Positions 59,401 through 64,000 of a stretch of 64,000 nucleotides of DNA are shown piece by piece. The notes below the pieces were generated by a model that did not search any database, had not been told where the DNA came from, and worked only from the letters and a program-made list of their open reading frames with translations. The stretch comes from Euleptes europaea (lineage: Eukaryota; Chordata; Lepidosauria; Squamata; Sphaerodactylidae), in NCBI RefSeq assembly GCF_029931775.1, contig NC_079325.1:51878286-51942285 (forward strand). The letters are read 5' to 3'. The stretch's first letter is position 1; the number at the start of each line of letters is the position of its first letter. A program made the position numbers and the translations under genes.

Positions 59401-61809
59401 TTACTGCAACAGGCATGTGTTTTCCAATCCATGCGTCATTCCAGCATACGCATCAGGGAGTAATGATTTGGCCACCGCTTCCCACTGATAGTCGCAAACA
59501 TGGATTTGCCTCTGGTTCTGTTTAGTGTTGGCTGTAACATTTCTTCCAAGAACTGCTTGGGTTTTGTTTGATCAATTTACTTATTGAACCCTGAAAATCC
59601 TGTCCAAGGGAGGCCTGGGAATTTTAAAGTCTGGAGCCAATGAGTTGCCGGGTTGCGTGGCTGGCTCGGCATATCCGCGCACGATGAGTCTTCGCTTTTT
59701 TCAGCGTAGAGCTCTTTCTTCAGTCCGAGAGCAGGGCCAGCCTTTTGAAGAGCTGCCCTGAGTAGTTCCATTCTCACATGAAGCTGCCTTAGAATCAGAC
59801 CCTCGGCCCATCCAAGTCAGTATTGTCTACTCAGACTGGCAGCGGCTCTCCAGGGTCTCAGGCAGAGGTCTTTCAAATCACATTACTTGCCTGGTTCCTT
59901 TAACTGGAGATGCTGGGGATTGAACCTGGGACCTTCTGCATGCCAAGCAGATGTTCTACCACTGAGGCACAGCCCCTCCCCTCCTCTTTGCCCGGATGGG
60001 GGTGATCCTGAGGTTGGTCTCTGTTCAGCTTGCAGAAGATCATCCACAGGAACGACGGCATGGAGTCAGTGTGCACCGAGCGGGACGGATGGTGCCTTCC
60101 TAAGACCAGCGATGACCTCAGGGACACCATGTCTCTCATGATCAAGCAGATCATCCGCTCCAAAAGGCCTGGTAAGGCATCCTTCCCCCTCCCCCTCCCA
60201 GCTTTGCACTTCTGATCTTTTCTTCTTCAGCTCCCTACTTCTACCTCTGACACTTGCCTTCCTTTTCTTTATCTCAATCACTGGAATACTCGCCATGTGA
60301 CGGAGGCTTCGTTCTGTCCAGTGACTTCTTCATGAGGTTCTGGCAAGATTACTCTTCTTGCTGTGATCTTTCTCAGAGGATTGGGTCCTCTTCTCTGTCC
60401 TCCTTCCTGCATCTCTTTAGACCAGTGGTTCCCAAACTTTTCAGGCCACTGCCCCCTTGGTTCCACAAACTCAACCCCAGCGCCCCCTACCCTATCCTAT
60501 AAAAAGCATTATTCAAAATAGGGGGTTGCATGATGCACTAAAGAAGATAAGAACAATAAAATTTCAAAACAGTAACAATTAATTGCACATCTATTCAAAA
60601 TCAAATTAAAACTTTTTAGTTGAAATTTATTCAACAGAACTGATGAACTTGATCCAGTGGTACTAGCTCTTCAAAGTCTGAAAAAAAATTGGATAGTTTC
60701 CACCAAATTTGCCAGCATGGTGCCATAGCTTGATCTATTATAAATTAGTGAACAACACAGTTGAAGGGGCCCGCCTCTAGTGCCCCCCTGCTGTTCCCGT
60801 GCCTCTTAGTGCCCCTCTAGGTAATCCCACCGCCCTCCAGAGGGTGGTACTGCCCACTTTGGGAACCACTGCTTTAGAACTGTGAGCAGGGACTGCTCCT
60901 TTCTAACTGCCTTAAGACACCTTCTTCCTGCAGCTGCTTAATAGACATATGCAATCTCTGGCTGTAACGGTCCATGTTTTTAGGCGCCAGAGTAGGGGGG
61001 GAAACCGGCAGACTGGTGTGGAGTGCTGTGGGCACTAACTTTGCTTTCCTGGCTAGAAGTTTTTGAGACTTGGCATAGCTCTTCCGAGTGTCCAAAACGT
61101 TCTCAGTAACGCTTACAACAACTGCAACCCCGATGGATATGTCACTACTATGATTAGTGCGGCTGCTGTACAAAAAGGCAAATTCCGTTCTGGCCATAAT
61201 TAGACAGGGAATAGAGAATAAAACGGCTGCGGTCATACCACCCTTGGACATGCTCATGGAGGAGAGGGCTATCCATGGCTACTAGTCAAAATGGATACCA
61301 GTCATGGTGCAGACCTATATTTTGTGGCTGGCTCCCTCTCCTGCAGCAGCCATTTTGTGGCTATGTCGACTATGCTGTATTAGCATTCCAAAGGTGCCTA
61401 AAGGCTCAAAAAGGTTGGGGACTCCTCAGTTGGAGAAACCTGCTAGAAACGTTTGTGAGGTTGTTGGTTGCAGCTTCCTCAGCATCTTGAAAGCTTTCAG
61501 CCTTGCTCATTTCTAACAGGTTGCCGTTTTTGGGTCTCTTAACAAACGAGTGACTGGCACGATAAGATCTCAGGTCCCAGTAGCATTTGCCCTGCATGCG
61601 TAGGAGACCTCCCCTGCCCGGTGTTCAATCCCTTTCCCTGATTTGTTTCAGCCCTGTTCACAAGCGCGTCGAATGCAGAAGAGGGCAAAGAGCAGCTAAC
61701 CTTTGAGTCTGGGGAGGAAGAGGAGGAGGAGGAAGAGGAGGAGGATGAATTCAAGCCCTCTGATGGGAGTGAAAATGAAATGGAAACAGAGATTCTGGAC
61801 TACGTGTAA
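32299..61809 (+). CDS. GTF3C5: GTF3C5, TFIIIC 63-kDa subunit (eleven coding exons)
   Basis: Eleven exons join through GT-AG introns to 505 codons plus TAA (human about 519): 32299-32421, 36971-37187, 39287-39485, 43265-43460, 44125-44229, 46743-46857, 51996-52076, 55767-55864, 57347-57429, 60029-60171, 61652-61809. The product is the tau95-like subunit of TFIIIC, which in the nucleus binds the A-box side of tRNA-type promoters and brings in TFIIIB and RNA polymerase III. The N-terminal block ([28 protein letters not shown]) matches the Tau95 N-terminal dimerisation domain that pairs with GTF3C6. The central part ([41 protein letters not shown]) is the DNA-binding Tau95 domain. The C-terminus is an acidic tail with ten Glu (475-484), ending ETEILDYV. 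All phases agree and no break is seen. Confidence 0.97.
32470..33318. repeat. Six-copy minisatellite, unit about 140 bp, in GTF3C5 intron 1
   Basis: Unit starts (GGGACTCTGGAAGCCCC) recur near 32478, 32620, 32760, 32899, 33040 and 33180, spacing 139-142 bp. Copies differ by a few bases and one small CTC indel. Each unit holds a strong acceptor-like CTTCTATTCCAG (TTC or CTC variants). The last copy runs into a foldback transposon. Confidence 0.95.
33319..34164. mobile_element. Foldback DNA transposon, MULE-like, with LINE insert
   Basis: Long inverted arms: GGGACGTGCTAAAACTAGG at the left pairs with the right end, and further matching blocks run to the centre near 34000. The 9-bp GGTTTTGAG flanks both ends (33310-33318, 34165-34173), the duplication size typical of Mutator-like elements. 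It landed in the last minisatellite unit. A BovB LINE end interrupts the left arm. Confidence 0.75.
33390..33918 (-). mobile_element. RTE-BovB LINE 3' end
   Basis: Minus-strand translation gives [41 protein letters not shown] and [35 protein letters not shown], the C-terminal part of BovB reverse transcriptase protein. It is truncated at its 5' end. The 11-bp duplication AATGCATGCTT lies at 33379-33389 and 33919-33929, and the 3' end is a short GT run. Confidence 0.92.
34320..34556 (-). mobile_element. Family A SINE
   Basis: Full copy, TTTTTATATGCTTAAGG tail side left, TTAACCACTGCACCATGC head side right. Confidence 0.88.
34786..34953 (-). mobile_element. Chimeric SINE, second copy
   Basis: GGTGGTTTGCCATTGCCTG (tail) joined to GGGCTGAGAGAGTTCAGAG (family A body), head AACCACTACACCATGCAGG. 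Confidence 0.8.
35262..35548 (-). mobile_element. Family D tRNA SINE
   Basis: From GGTAAAAAGGTAAAGCACTG to TCTGTGCCACAGGGCT. Confidence 0.88.
35549..36489. other. GTF3C5 intron 1, no recognised element
   Basis: Open frames here are short and match nothing known. Confidence 0.4.
36490..36784 (+). mobile_element. Family A SINE, full length
   Basis: GCCAGTGTGCTGTAGTGGTT head and CAACTCTTCTTCTTCT tail; ends about 185 bp before exon 2. Confidence 0.9.
36971..37187 (+). CDS. GTF3C5: GTF3C5 coding exon 2
   Basis: 217 nt, acceptor CCTTTAG and donor GTAATA, phase 0 to 1. It encodes [28 protein letters not shown] and [16 protein letters not shown], the core of the Tau95 N-terminal domain. Confidence 0.96.
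37286..37456 (+). mobile_element. Family A SINE, partial
   Basis: Head present, with an internal deletion; the tail is missing. Confidence 0.8.
37457..38093. other. GTF3C5 intron 2, no recognised element
   Basis: Purine-rich near 37830-37930; no gene or known repeat. Confidence 0.4.
38265..38970 (-). mobile_element. AT-rich retroposon insert (probable LINE end)
   Basis: Begins with a T run and lies between near-identical 13-bp copies GAGAAGGGGAGAA/GAGAAGAAGAGAA (38252-38264, 38971-38983), as for a poly(A)-tailed LINE inserted antisense. It splits a SINE. No protein is recognisable. Confidence 0.55.
38709..38943. mobile_element. hAT-like MITE in an AT-rich insert
   Basis: Perfect 8-bp duplication ATCTAAAG (38701-38708, 38944-38951). 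The right end has the GGGGTCGCGACCCACAG wording seen in some hAT MITEs; the left end is diverged. Confidence 0.75.
39287..39485 (+). CDS. GTF3C5: GTF3C5 coding exon 3
   Basis: 199 nt, acceptor GTACAG and donor GTCAGT, phase 1 to 2. It encodes [28 protein letters not shown] and [27 protein letters not shown]. Confidence 0.96.
39783..40160 (+). mobile_element. CR1-type LINE 3' end
   Basis: Encodes [20 protein letters not shown] at the end of the LINE protein and finishes TTTCTTATGTTCTTATG. Confidence 0.85.
40499..40817 (+). mobile_element. Family A SINE, full length
   Basis: GTGTGGTGTAGTGGTTAAG head and CAACTCCTTCTCCTC tail. Confidence 0.9.
40818..41419. other. GTF3C5 intron 3, no recognised element
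   Basis: Nothing gene-like. Confidence 0.35.
41420..41606. repeat. Imperfect inverted repeat
   Basis: ATTAAGTACCCAAAGGTCAAG (41428 on) pairs with CTTGACCTTTGCGTACTTAAT (to 41601), with matching outward blocks around ACATAAC. Arms are about 75-80 bp. Probably a MITE; no family known. Confidence 0.7.
41694..41988 (-). mobile_element. Family A SINE
   Basis: Full copy followed by a GT run (41993-42011). Confidence 0.88.
42498..42712 (+). mobile_element. Family A SINE, head missing
   Basis: From GATCTGGAGAACTGGATTTG to CTCTTCTTCTTCTTC. Confidence 0.82.
42713..43264. other. GTF3C5 intron 3, unique part
   Basis: AT-rich, no recognised element before exon 4. Confidence 0.4.
43265..43460 (+). CDS. 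GTF3C5: GTF3C5 coding exon 4
   Basis: 196 nt, acceptor TCCTTAG and donor GTAGGT, phase 2 to 0. It encodes [36 protein letters not shown] and ends AEEELRK. Confidence 0.96.
44125..44229 (+). CDS. GTF3C5: GTF3C5 coding exon 5
   Basis: 105 nt in phase 0, acceptor TTTTTAG and donor GTGAGT. It encodes [35 protein letters not shown], 35 residues. Confidence 0.96.
44846..45057 (-). mobile_element. Family B tRNA SINE
   Basis: Full copy, ACCTGAAGCTGCCTTATAC to GAGCCACGGCCCTCCC. Confidence 0.9.
45437..45679 (-). mobile_element. Family A SINE
   Basis: TACCACTTAAGGAAGAATC to CACCACGCTGGCT; tail repeat lost. Confidence 0.86.
45801..45993. mobile_element. hAT-type MITE, perfect target duplication
   Basis: Ends CAGCGGTTCCCAAAC and GTTTGGGAACCACTG, 193 bp, with CTGTAGTG on both sides (45793-45800, 45994-46001). 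Confidence 0.95.
46002..46742. other. GTF3C5 intron 5, unique part
   Basis: No gene or known repeat before exon 6. Confidence 0.4.
46743..46857 (+). CDS. GTF3C5: GTF3C5 coding exon 6
   Basis: 115 nt, acceptor CTTTAG and donor GTAAAA, phase 0 to 1. It encodes [38 protein letters not shown], the best-conserved part of the Tau95 domain. Confidence 0.96.
47095..47870 (-). mobile_element. AT-rich stretch, possible LINE end, split by hAT
   Basis: Starts with a T/A run and resembles the AT-rich insert at 38265 in make-up. A hAT element interrupts it at 47172-47500. No coding part is seen. Confidence 0.35.
47172..47500. mobile_element. hAT-type element (CAGGGCCG ends)
   Basis: Ends CAGGGCCGATGCCAG and GGTAGCACCGGCCCTG; flanks TATACATA/TACACATA, 7 of 8. 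Non-coding, 329 bp. Confidence 0.9.
47876..48141 (+). mobile_element. Family D tRNA SINE next to the DIRS fossil
   Basis: GTGGCACAGAGTGGTAAGC head to CTTGCACCTTTACCTTTAAA; ends about 25 bp before the DIRS end. Confidence 0.88.
48167..51937 (+). mobile_element. DIRS-type tyrosine-recombinase retroelement, fossil
   Basis: Inverted terminal repeats of about 130 bp (48167-48303 against 51773-51937) and, inside the 3' end, an internal complementary region (about 51486-51575) whose two halves are complementary to the two outer ends. This is the textbook DIRS layout. A gag-like basic start lies near 48515-49006, and the end of a tyrosine-recombinase domain ([21 protein letters not shown]) lies near 51270-51430. 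At 3.8 kb it is shorter than usual and has many breaks, so it is an old, dead copy. It lies in the sense orientation in GTF3C5 intron 6. Confidence 0.85.
51996..52076 (+). CDS. GTF3C5: GTF3C5 coding exon 7
   Basis: 81 nt, acceptor CCTGTAG and donor GTAGGC, phase 1 to 1. It encodes [27 protein letters not shown]. The acceptor and branch-point region is squeezed into about 58 nt between it and the end of a DIRS fossil. Confidence 0.95.
52278..52938. mobile_element. Penelope-like foldback pair
   Basis: Two diverged copies of one sequence lie in opposite orientation (about 52278-52412 and 52790-52938) around a short centre. The left copy carries the Penelope-type 3' UTR wording (AGATGTGTTTCGGCC, GGTCTTCCTCAGTGG). 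It lies inside a hAT element. Confidence 0.6.
52604..52740 (-). mobile_element. BovB LINE 3' end, short
   Basis: 137 bp matching the end of the BovB copy at 33390 (GTCAAGTCGCTTCCGA, GAGGGCTGTGGCTTCC). A perfect 11-bp duplication CAAGTTGTTGT flanks it (52593-52603, 52741-52751). It is the innermost of three nested insertions. Confidence 0.88.
53117..53784. other. GTF3C5 intron 7, unique part
   Basis: AT-rich; CCTGTGGAGAT(C/T)TCCACATTTT occurs twice near 53590-53627. No gene seen. Confidence 0.4.
53940..54145. repeat. CT-rich low-complexity tract
   Basis: About 200 bp of C and T (CTCTCTCTCT, CTTTCTTTCTTTC). It produces several overlapping open frames that are not genes. Confidence 0.9.
54147..54506. 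mobile_element. MITE with GGCCATTTATTCATGG ends
   Basis: Ends GGCCATTTATTCATGG and CCATGAATAAATGGCC are exact inverse repeats. Interior has GATTCTTTGCGGCAAACG. Related by its ends to the 15835 MITE. Confidence 0.82.
54560..54740. repeat. Short tandem array, unit 70-80 bp
   Basis: Three diverged copies of a unit containing CCAGTCCAGAT and GGCTGGTGAG, inside the hAT-like interval. Confidence 0.75.
55110..55525. other. GTF3C5 intron 7, unique part
   Basis: No recognised element. Confidence 0.35.
55526..55724 (+). mobile_element. Family B tRNA SINE near exon 8
   Basis: GGGGCTGTGGCTCAGTGGG head; ends about 42 nt before the exon 8 acceptor. Confidence 0.9.
55767..55864 (+). CDS. GTF3C5: GTF3C5 coding exon 8
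   Basis: 98 nt, acceptor TTTTCAG and donor GTGAGT, phase 1 to 0. It encodes [34 protein letters not shown] tRNA-headed SINE ends about 42 nt upstream of the acceptor. Confidence 0.95.
56003..56087 (+). mobile_element. Family D SINE tail fragment
   Basis: TAGTAAACGTCGTGATGTGA to CTACCTTTACC only. Confidence 0.75.
56247..56375 (-). mobile_element. CR1 LINE 3' end
   Basis: GAATCATAGAGTTGGAAGGG and CTGCACAATGCAGGAAATTC, a hallmark of reptile CR1 read in reverse. Confidence 0.85.
56377..56605 (-). mobile_element. Family D tRNA SINE
   Basis: From GGTAAAGGTCCCCTG to GCGCCACGGGGCTC, with a deletion near the tail. Confidence 0.87.
56787..57103 (-). mobile_element. Family A SINE, full length
   Basis: AAGAAGAAGAAGTTGG tail to CACTACACCACACTGGC head; well preserved. 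Confidence 0.92.
57347..57429 (+). CDS. GTF3C5: GTF3C5 coding exon 9
   Basis: 83 nt, acceptor TTTTAG and donor GTATGT, phase 0 to 2. It encodes [27 protein letters not shown]. The split codon TG|C gives Cys where human, from memory, has Glu. Confidence 0.94.
57725..58780 (-). mobile_element. Possible LTR-like fossil split by a CR1 end
   Basis: An AATAAA on the minus strand near 57780 and the general make-up of 57725-58310 and 58640-58780 resemble an LTR interrupted by a CR1-type LINE end. Borders and target duplication were not found, so the call is weak. Confidence 0.3.
58310..58640 (+). mobile_element. CR1-type LINE 3' end
   Basis: Encodes [21 protein letters not shown] and ends with GGGCCTTTCTTTTGTTG. 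Confidence 0.83.
58785..59003 (-). mobile_element. 5S-rRNA-headed SINE
   Basis: GTCAAGTCACAGCTGACTTA tail at left; 5S-like CCCTGCTTAGCTTCTGAGG at right. Confidence 0.85.
59150..59352 (-). mobile_element. CR1 LINE fragment
   Basis: CCTCAACCTCCTCTTCTCCAG and CCTGTCCTTGTAGGGCTTGG match the reverse of CR1 reverse-transcriptase 3' sequence. Confidence 0.75.
59353..59769. other. GTF3C5 intron 9, unique part
   Basis: No recognised element. Confidence 0.35.
59770..59986 (-). mobile_element. Family B tRNA SINE near exon 10
   Basis: ACATGAAGCTGCCTTAGAATC to GAGGCACAGCCCCTCCC; ends about 42 nt before the exon 10 acceptor. Confidence 0.9.
60029..60171 (+). CDS. GTF3C5: GTF3C5 coding exon 10
   Basis: 143 nt, acceptor GTTCAG and donor GTAAGG, phase 2 to 1. 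It encodes [48 protein letters not shown] reversed SINE ends about 42 nt before the acceptor. Confidence 0.96.
60423..60871. mobile_element. hAT-type element (CAGTGGTTCCCAAAC)
   Basis: Flanks CTTTAGAC/CTTTAGAA, 7 of 8. Reverse orientation relative to the 27134 copy. Confidence 0.9.
61243..61317 (+). mobile_element. CR1-type LINE fragment
   Basis: GACATGCTCATGGAGGAGAG to GTGCAGACCTAT only. Confidence 0.7.
61652..61809 (+). CDS. GTF3C5: GTF3C5 last coding exon with acidic tail
   Basis: 158 nt including TAA, acceptor TTTCAG. It encodes [18 protein letters not shown], a ten-Glu run at residues 475-484 written in a GAG/GAA-rich repeat, then [19 protein letters not shown], the family's conserved C-terminus. 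Confidence 0.96.
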
Positions 61810-62575
61810 TTCCCCCCAGAGCTGACATTATGGGCCTCTTGCTGGGGAGGGCTTTGGCTTCCCTTCATTTCGGCGGCATGCTGGCGAGCCCACTCGGTCT
61901 CCAGACCCAATCTGATGCATGCTGATCCGCTTCACTTCTTTACAGGCTCTGCCTACGATCGATCTCGATGCATGCTGCCTCAGGGTTTGTCCCAAGCGTA
62001 AGCGGCCTGTGTGGAGCTAGTGGCATCTGACATTCCAGGATGTCGTCGTGTCCCTTTTAGGTCTCGCCCTTTCTCATGTTTCTTTGTAAGGGCGCATCAT
62101 CCTTGGCAGCCGGCATCTGCTTCCTTCCACATGCCGCTCTGCTACTTCTCAGCCTGCCCGTTGCCTTGGATCAACCAGACGGCTGAGGACGTTCGATTCC
62201 AAAGCTGGTTCTTGCAGAAGTGGCCAAAGGCAGCTGCAGTGGCCGTCACGCTAATACACATCCTCTGGATCACTGAGCATGGGCAGAGGAAATGGACTCT
62301 TGCTGTGCAGACCGCAGGGACAGAGTTGATCAAGCAGTAGCTTTAGGCCGCTTTTATGGAGGCTCCAGACCGTCCTAGTGACTCCCTTGTTTTTTGGAAC
62401 AAACCGAGTTCTCTCAAACCTGTTCTCGTCTTGACGTTGTCTTTTTCTTGTAATAGACTTTTGTTTTGTGTCAACGGCAGGGTTTTGTGTGTGTACTTGC
62501 ATTTTCAAAACCGTTAGGCTGTGGCCTTTAGCCACAGTTTCTAAGAGGCAATTAAAATGTCGGCGAGGATTTTAA
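61810..62575 (+). other. GTF3C5: GTF3C5 3' UTR (probable)
   Basis: Repeat-free sequence runs from the stop codon to an ATTAAA at 62551-62556. Open frames inside are short and match nothing recognised. The UTR end is inferred from that signal only. Confidence 0.6.
62551..62556 (+). promoter_or_regulatory. GTF3C5: Candidate GTF3C5 poly(A) signal
   Basis: ATTAAA, the commonest variant of the polyadenylation hexamer, about 740 nt after the stop codon and before the first downstream SINE. No transcript evidence is available. Confidence 0.5.
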
Positions 62576-62833
62576 AATGAAATACATAATTTTGTCCCTT
62601 TCTGCCTTGTAGCTCACAAATGTCCATCACCCTGCTCAGTTTTGAGTCCTCTTGTTAGGTGGGACTCTTCCTTTCCTCAGATCTGTGGGTCATGTAGGTA
62701 ATGGCTTGCGGTCACCTCAAGACGTGCCTTCGTTTAGTGTAGCGGACCCTTGATCACGGTACTGTATGTGCTGCAGTTCCACAGGCCAGAAGGTAAGGCT
62801 AGGTGCAAAATTCAGCTTCTGGAGACTTTTGGT

Positions 62834-63050
62834 GGGGGTGGAAAGTGCCGCCAAGTCGCAGCCAATTTATGGCGACCCCTGTGAAGTTTACAAGACAAGA
62901 GCCATTCAGAGGTAATTTGTTATTGCCTGCCTCCACGTCATGACCCTGGTATTCCTTGTTGGTCTCCCATCCAGGTCCTGACCAGGTCCGACCTAGCTTA
63001 GCTTCCGAGATCTGAAGAGATCGGGCTGGTCTGGGCCATTCCATTGAGGG
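62834..63050 (-). mobile_element. 5S-rRNA-headed SINE
   Basis: AAGTGCCGCCAAGTCGCAG tail; GCTTAGCTTCCGAGATCTG 5S part. Confidence 0.86.
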
Positions 63051-63207
63051 CTCTGGAGACTCGGGGCAACATTTTAATCTATATAGCTAGAAGGGTTGGT
63101 GTTTCAGTGCCTAGCAGAATTTCTGGACCTTCCCCGTGGTTAAATTATGCAGAATGCAAACTGTGCTGACGATTTGAATTTGCATAATCCAAACAGATTG
63201 CCAATGG

Positions 63208-63422
63208 GAGGGAAGGCAGCCTGATATAGCCCAGTCTCGTCAGATCTTGGAAGCTAAGCAGGGTCAGCCCTGGTTAGTACTTGGATGGGAGACCACCAAG
63301 GAATAACAGGGTTGCTATGCAGAGGCAGGCAATGGCAAACCACCTCTGTTAGTCTCTTGCATTGAGAACCCCGTAAGGGGTCGCCATAAGTCAGCTGCGA
63401 CTTGATGGCACTTCACACATAG
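63208..63422 (+). mobile_element. 5S-rRNA-headed SINE
   Basis: CTTGGAAGCTAAGCAGGGTC and GTTAGTACTTGGATGGGAGA are near-identical to 5S rRNA; tail CAGCTGCGACTTGATGGCAC. Confidence 0.9.
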
Positions 63423-63505
63423 AATCATAGGGTTGGAAGGGTCACCAGGGTCATCTAGTCCAACCCCCTGCACAATGCAGGAAATTCACAACAACCACTA
63501 CACAC
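63417..63505 (-). mobile_element. CR1 LINE 3' end
   Basis: ATAGAATCATAGGGTTGGAAG then CTGCACAATGCAGGAAATTC; followed by a CA run. Confidence 0.85.
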
Positions 63506-63509
63506 ACAC

Positions 63510-64000
63510 ACACAGATTGCCATATTTCAGTTGAGGTCATGTTTTTTTAAAGCACCCTGGGATCTTCTCTATGTCCTGAATGTGCTTCTGCACCTTCTTT
63601 TATCGAAGTCCAAGGAAATGGGAGTCTAAAGCCGGCGCTCCTCTTAACATCGGCTGGGGTTAAACAGAACTAGAAACGATCCCAGCATCAGGTTGTCCAG
63701 GCGCTGACAGATTTGATGCTACTGGGAATCCAGGAATTTGAAATATTGATGCAGGGACGCCTGGGCAGCACAGGTATCTGGATAAGCTTCACACTCTCCT
63801 AAAAAGGTAATGCTGGTGCTTAGAATGAATTTTGAAAAATCCACTTGTCAGTTTGCCTATTCCTATTGATTTTCCCTCCCCTTCTTTACATAGCTCCCAG
63901 AATATGTGTGAGGGTGCCAGCTGTTGGATGGGAGGGGCTGCAAATCCGCCTGCATTAAGCCCCCTCCCCCTTCGCATTTACCTTGAAAAGTTCAGCCAAA
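63510..64000. other. Downstream unique sequence
   Basis: No gene or recognised repeat up to the window end. Confidence 0.4.

Noticed and set aside
63213-63330. 5S rRNA gene
   Set aside because: The 5S-like part is diverged and fused to a SINE tail repeated elsewhere in the window.

Overview
The window is vertebrate nuclear DNA, most likely from a squamate reptile (a lizard; the species cannot be fixed from sequence alone). It carries two intact, spliced, single-copy genes on the + strand: GFI1B (1192-12062, six coding exons, 328 aa) and GTF3C5 (32299-61809, eleven coding exons, 505 aa). In mammals these genes are also neighbours in this order and orientation. The repeats fit a squamate: RTE-BovB LINE ends, CR1-type LINE ends, several tRNA-headed SINEs and a 5S-rRNA-headed SINE, Penelope-like elements, a DIRS fossil and many hAT-type DNA transposons.

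Layout. 1-1191 is sequence 5' of the GFI1B start codon, with two SINEs. 1192-12062 is GFI1B: a SNAG domain in the first coding exon and six C2H2 zinc fingers in the last four. 12063-32000 is the intergenic region. It is packed with one family of about 200-bp hAT-like MITEs (local name TAGGG-MITE; ends TAGGGTTGCCA / TGGCAACCCTA, 8-bp target duplications), Penelope elements inserted into those MITEs, and four repeat-poor islands carrying GATA, GFI1, ETS, RUNX, MYB or NF-E2-like motifs that could be GFI1B enhancers. 32000-32440 is the CpG-rich GTF3C5 promoter, with ZNF143-like and YY1-like motifs and a 69-bp-arm perfect palindrome. 32422-61651 is GTF3C5 introns: a six-copy 140-bp minisatellite next to exon 1, a foldback transposon split by a BovB LINE, hAT elements with clear target duplications, and a DIRS fossil ending about 58 nt before exon 7. 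61810-64000 is the 3' UTR and downstream SINE/CR1 sequence.

The two genes do not share a pathway. GFI1B is a blood-lineage transcriptional repressor. GTF3C5 is a subunit of general factor TFIIIC used by RNA polymerase III. Both reading frames join cleanly through GT-AG introns in compatible phase, so both look functional. The strongest unusual signals are the promoter palindrome, the repeated Penelope insertion at one point of the MITE, the sharp confinement of the MITE to 3.5-29.5 kb, and a candidate autoregulatory GFI1-GATA composite site downstream of GFI1B.
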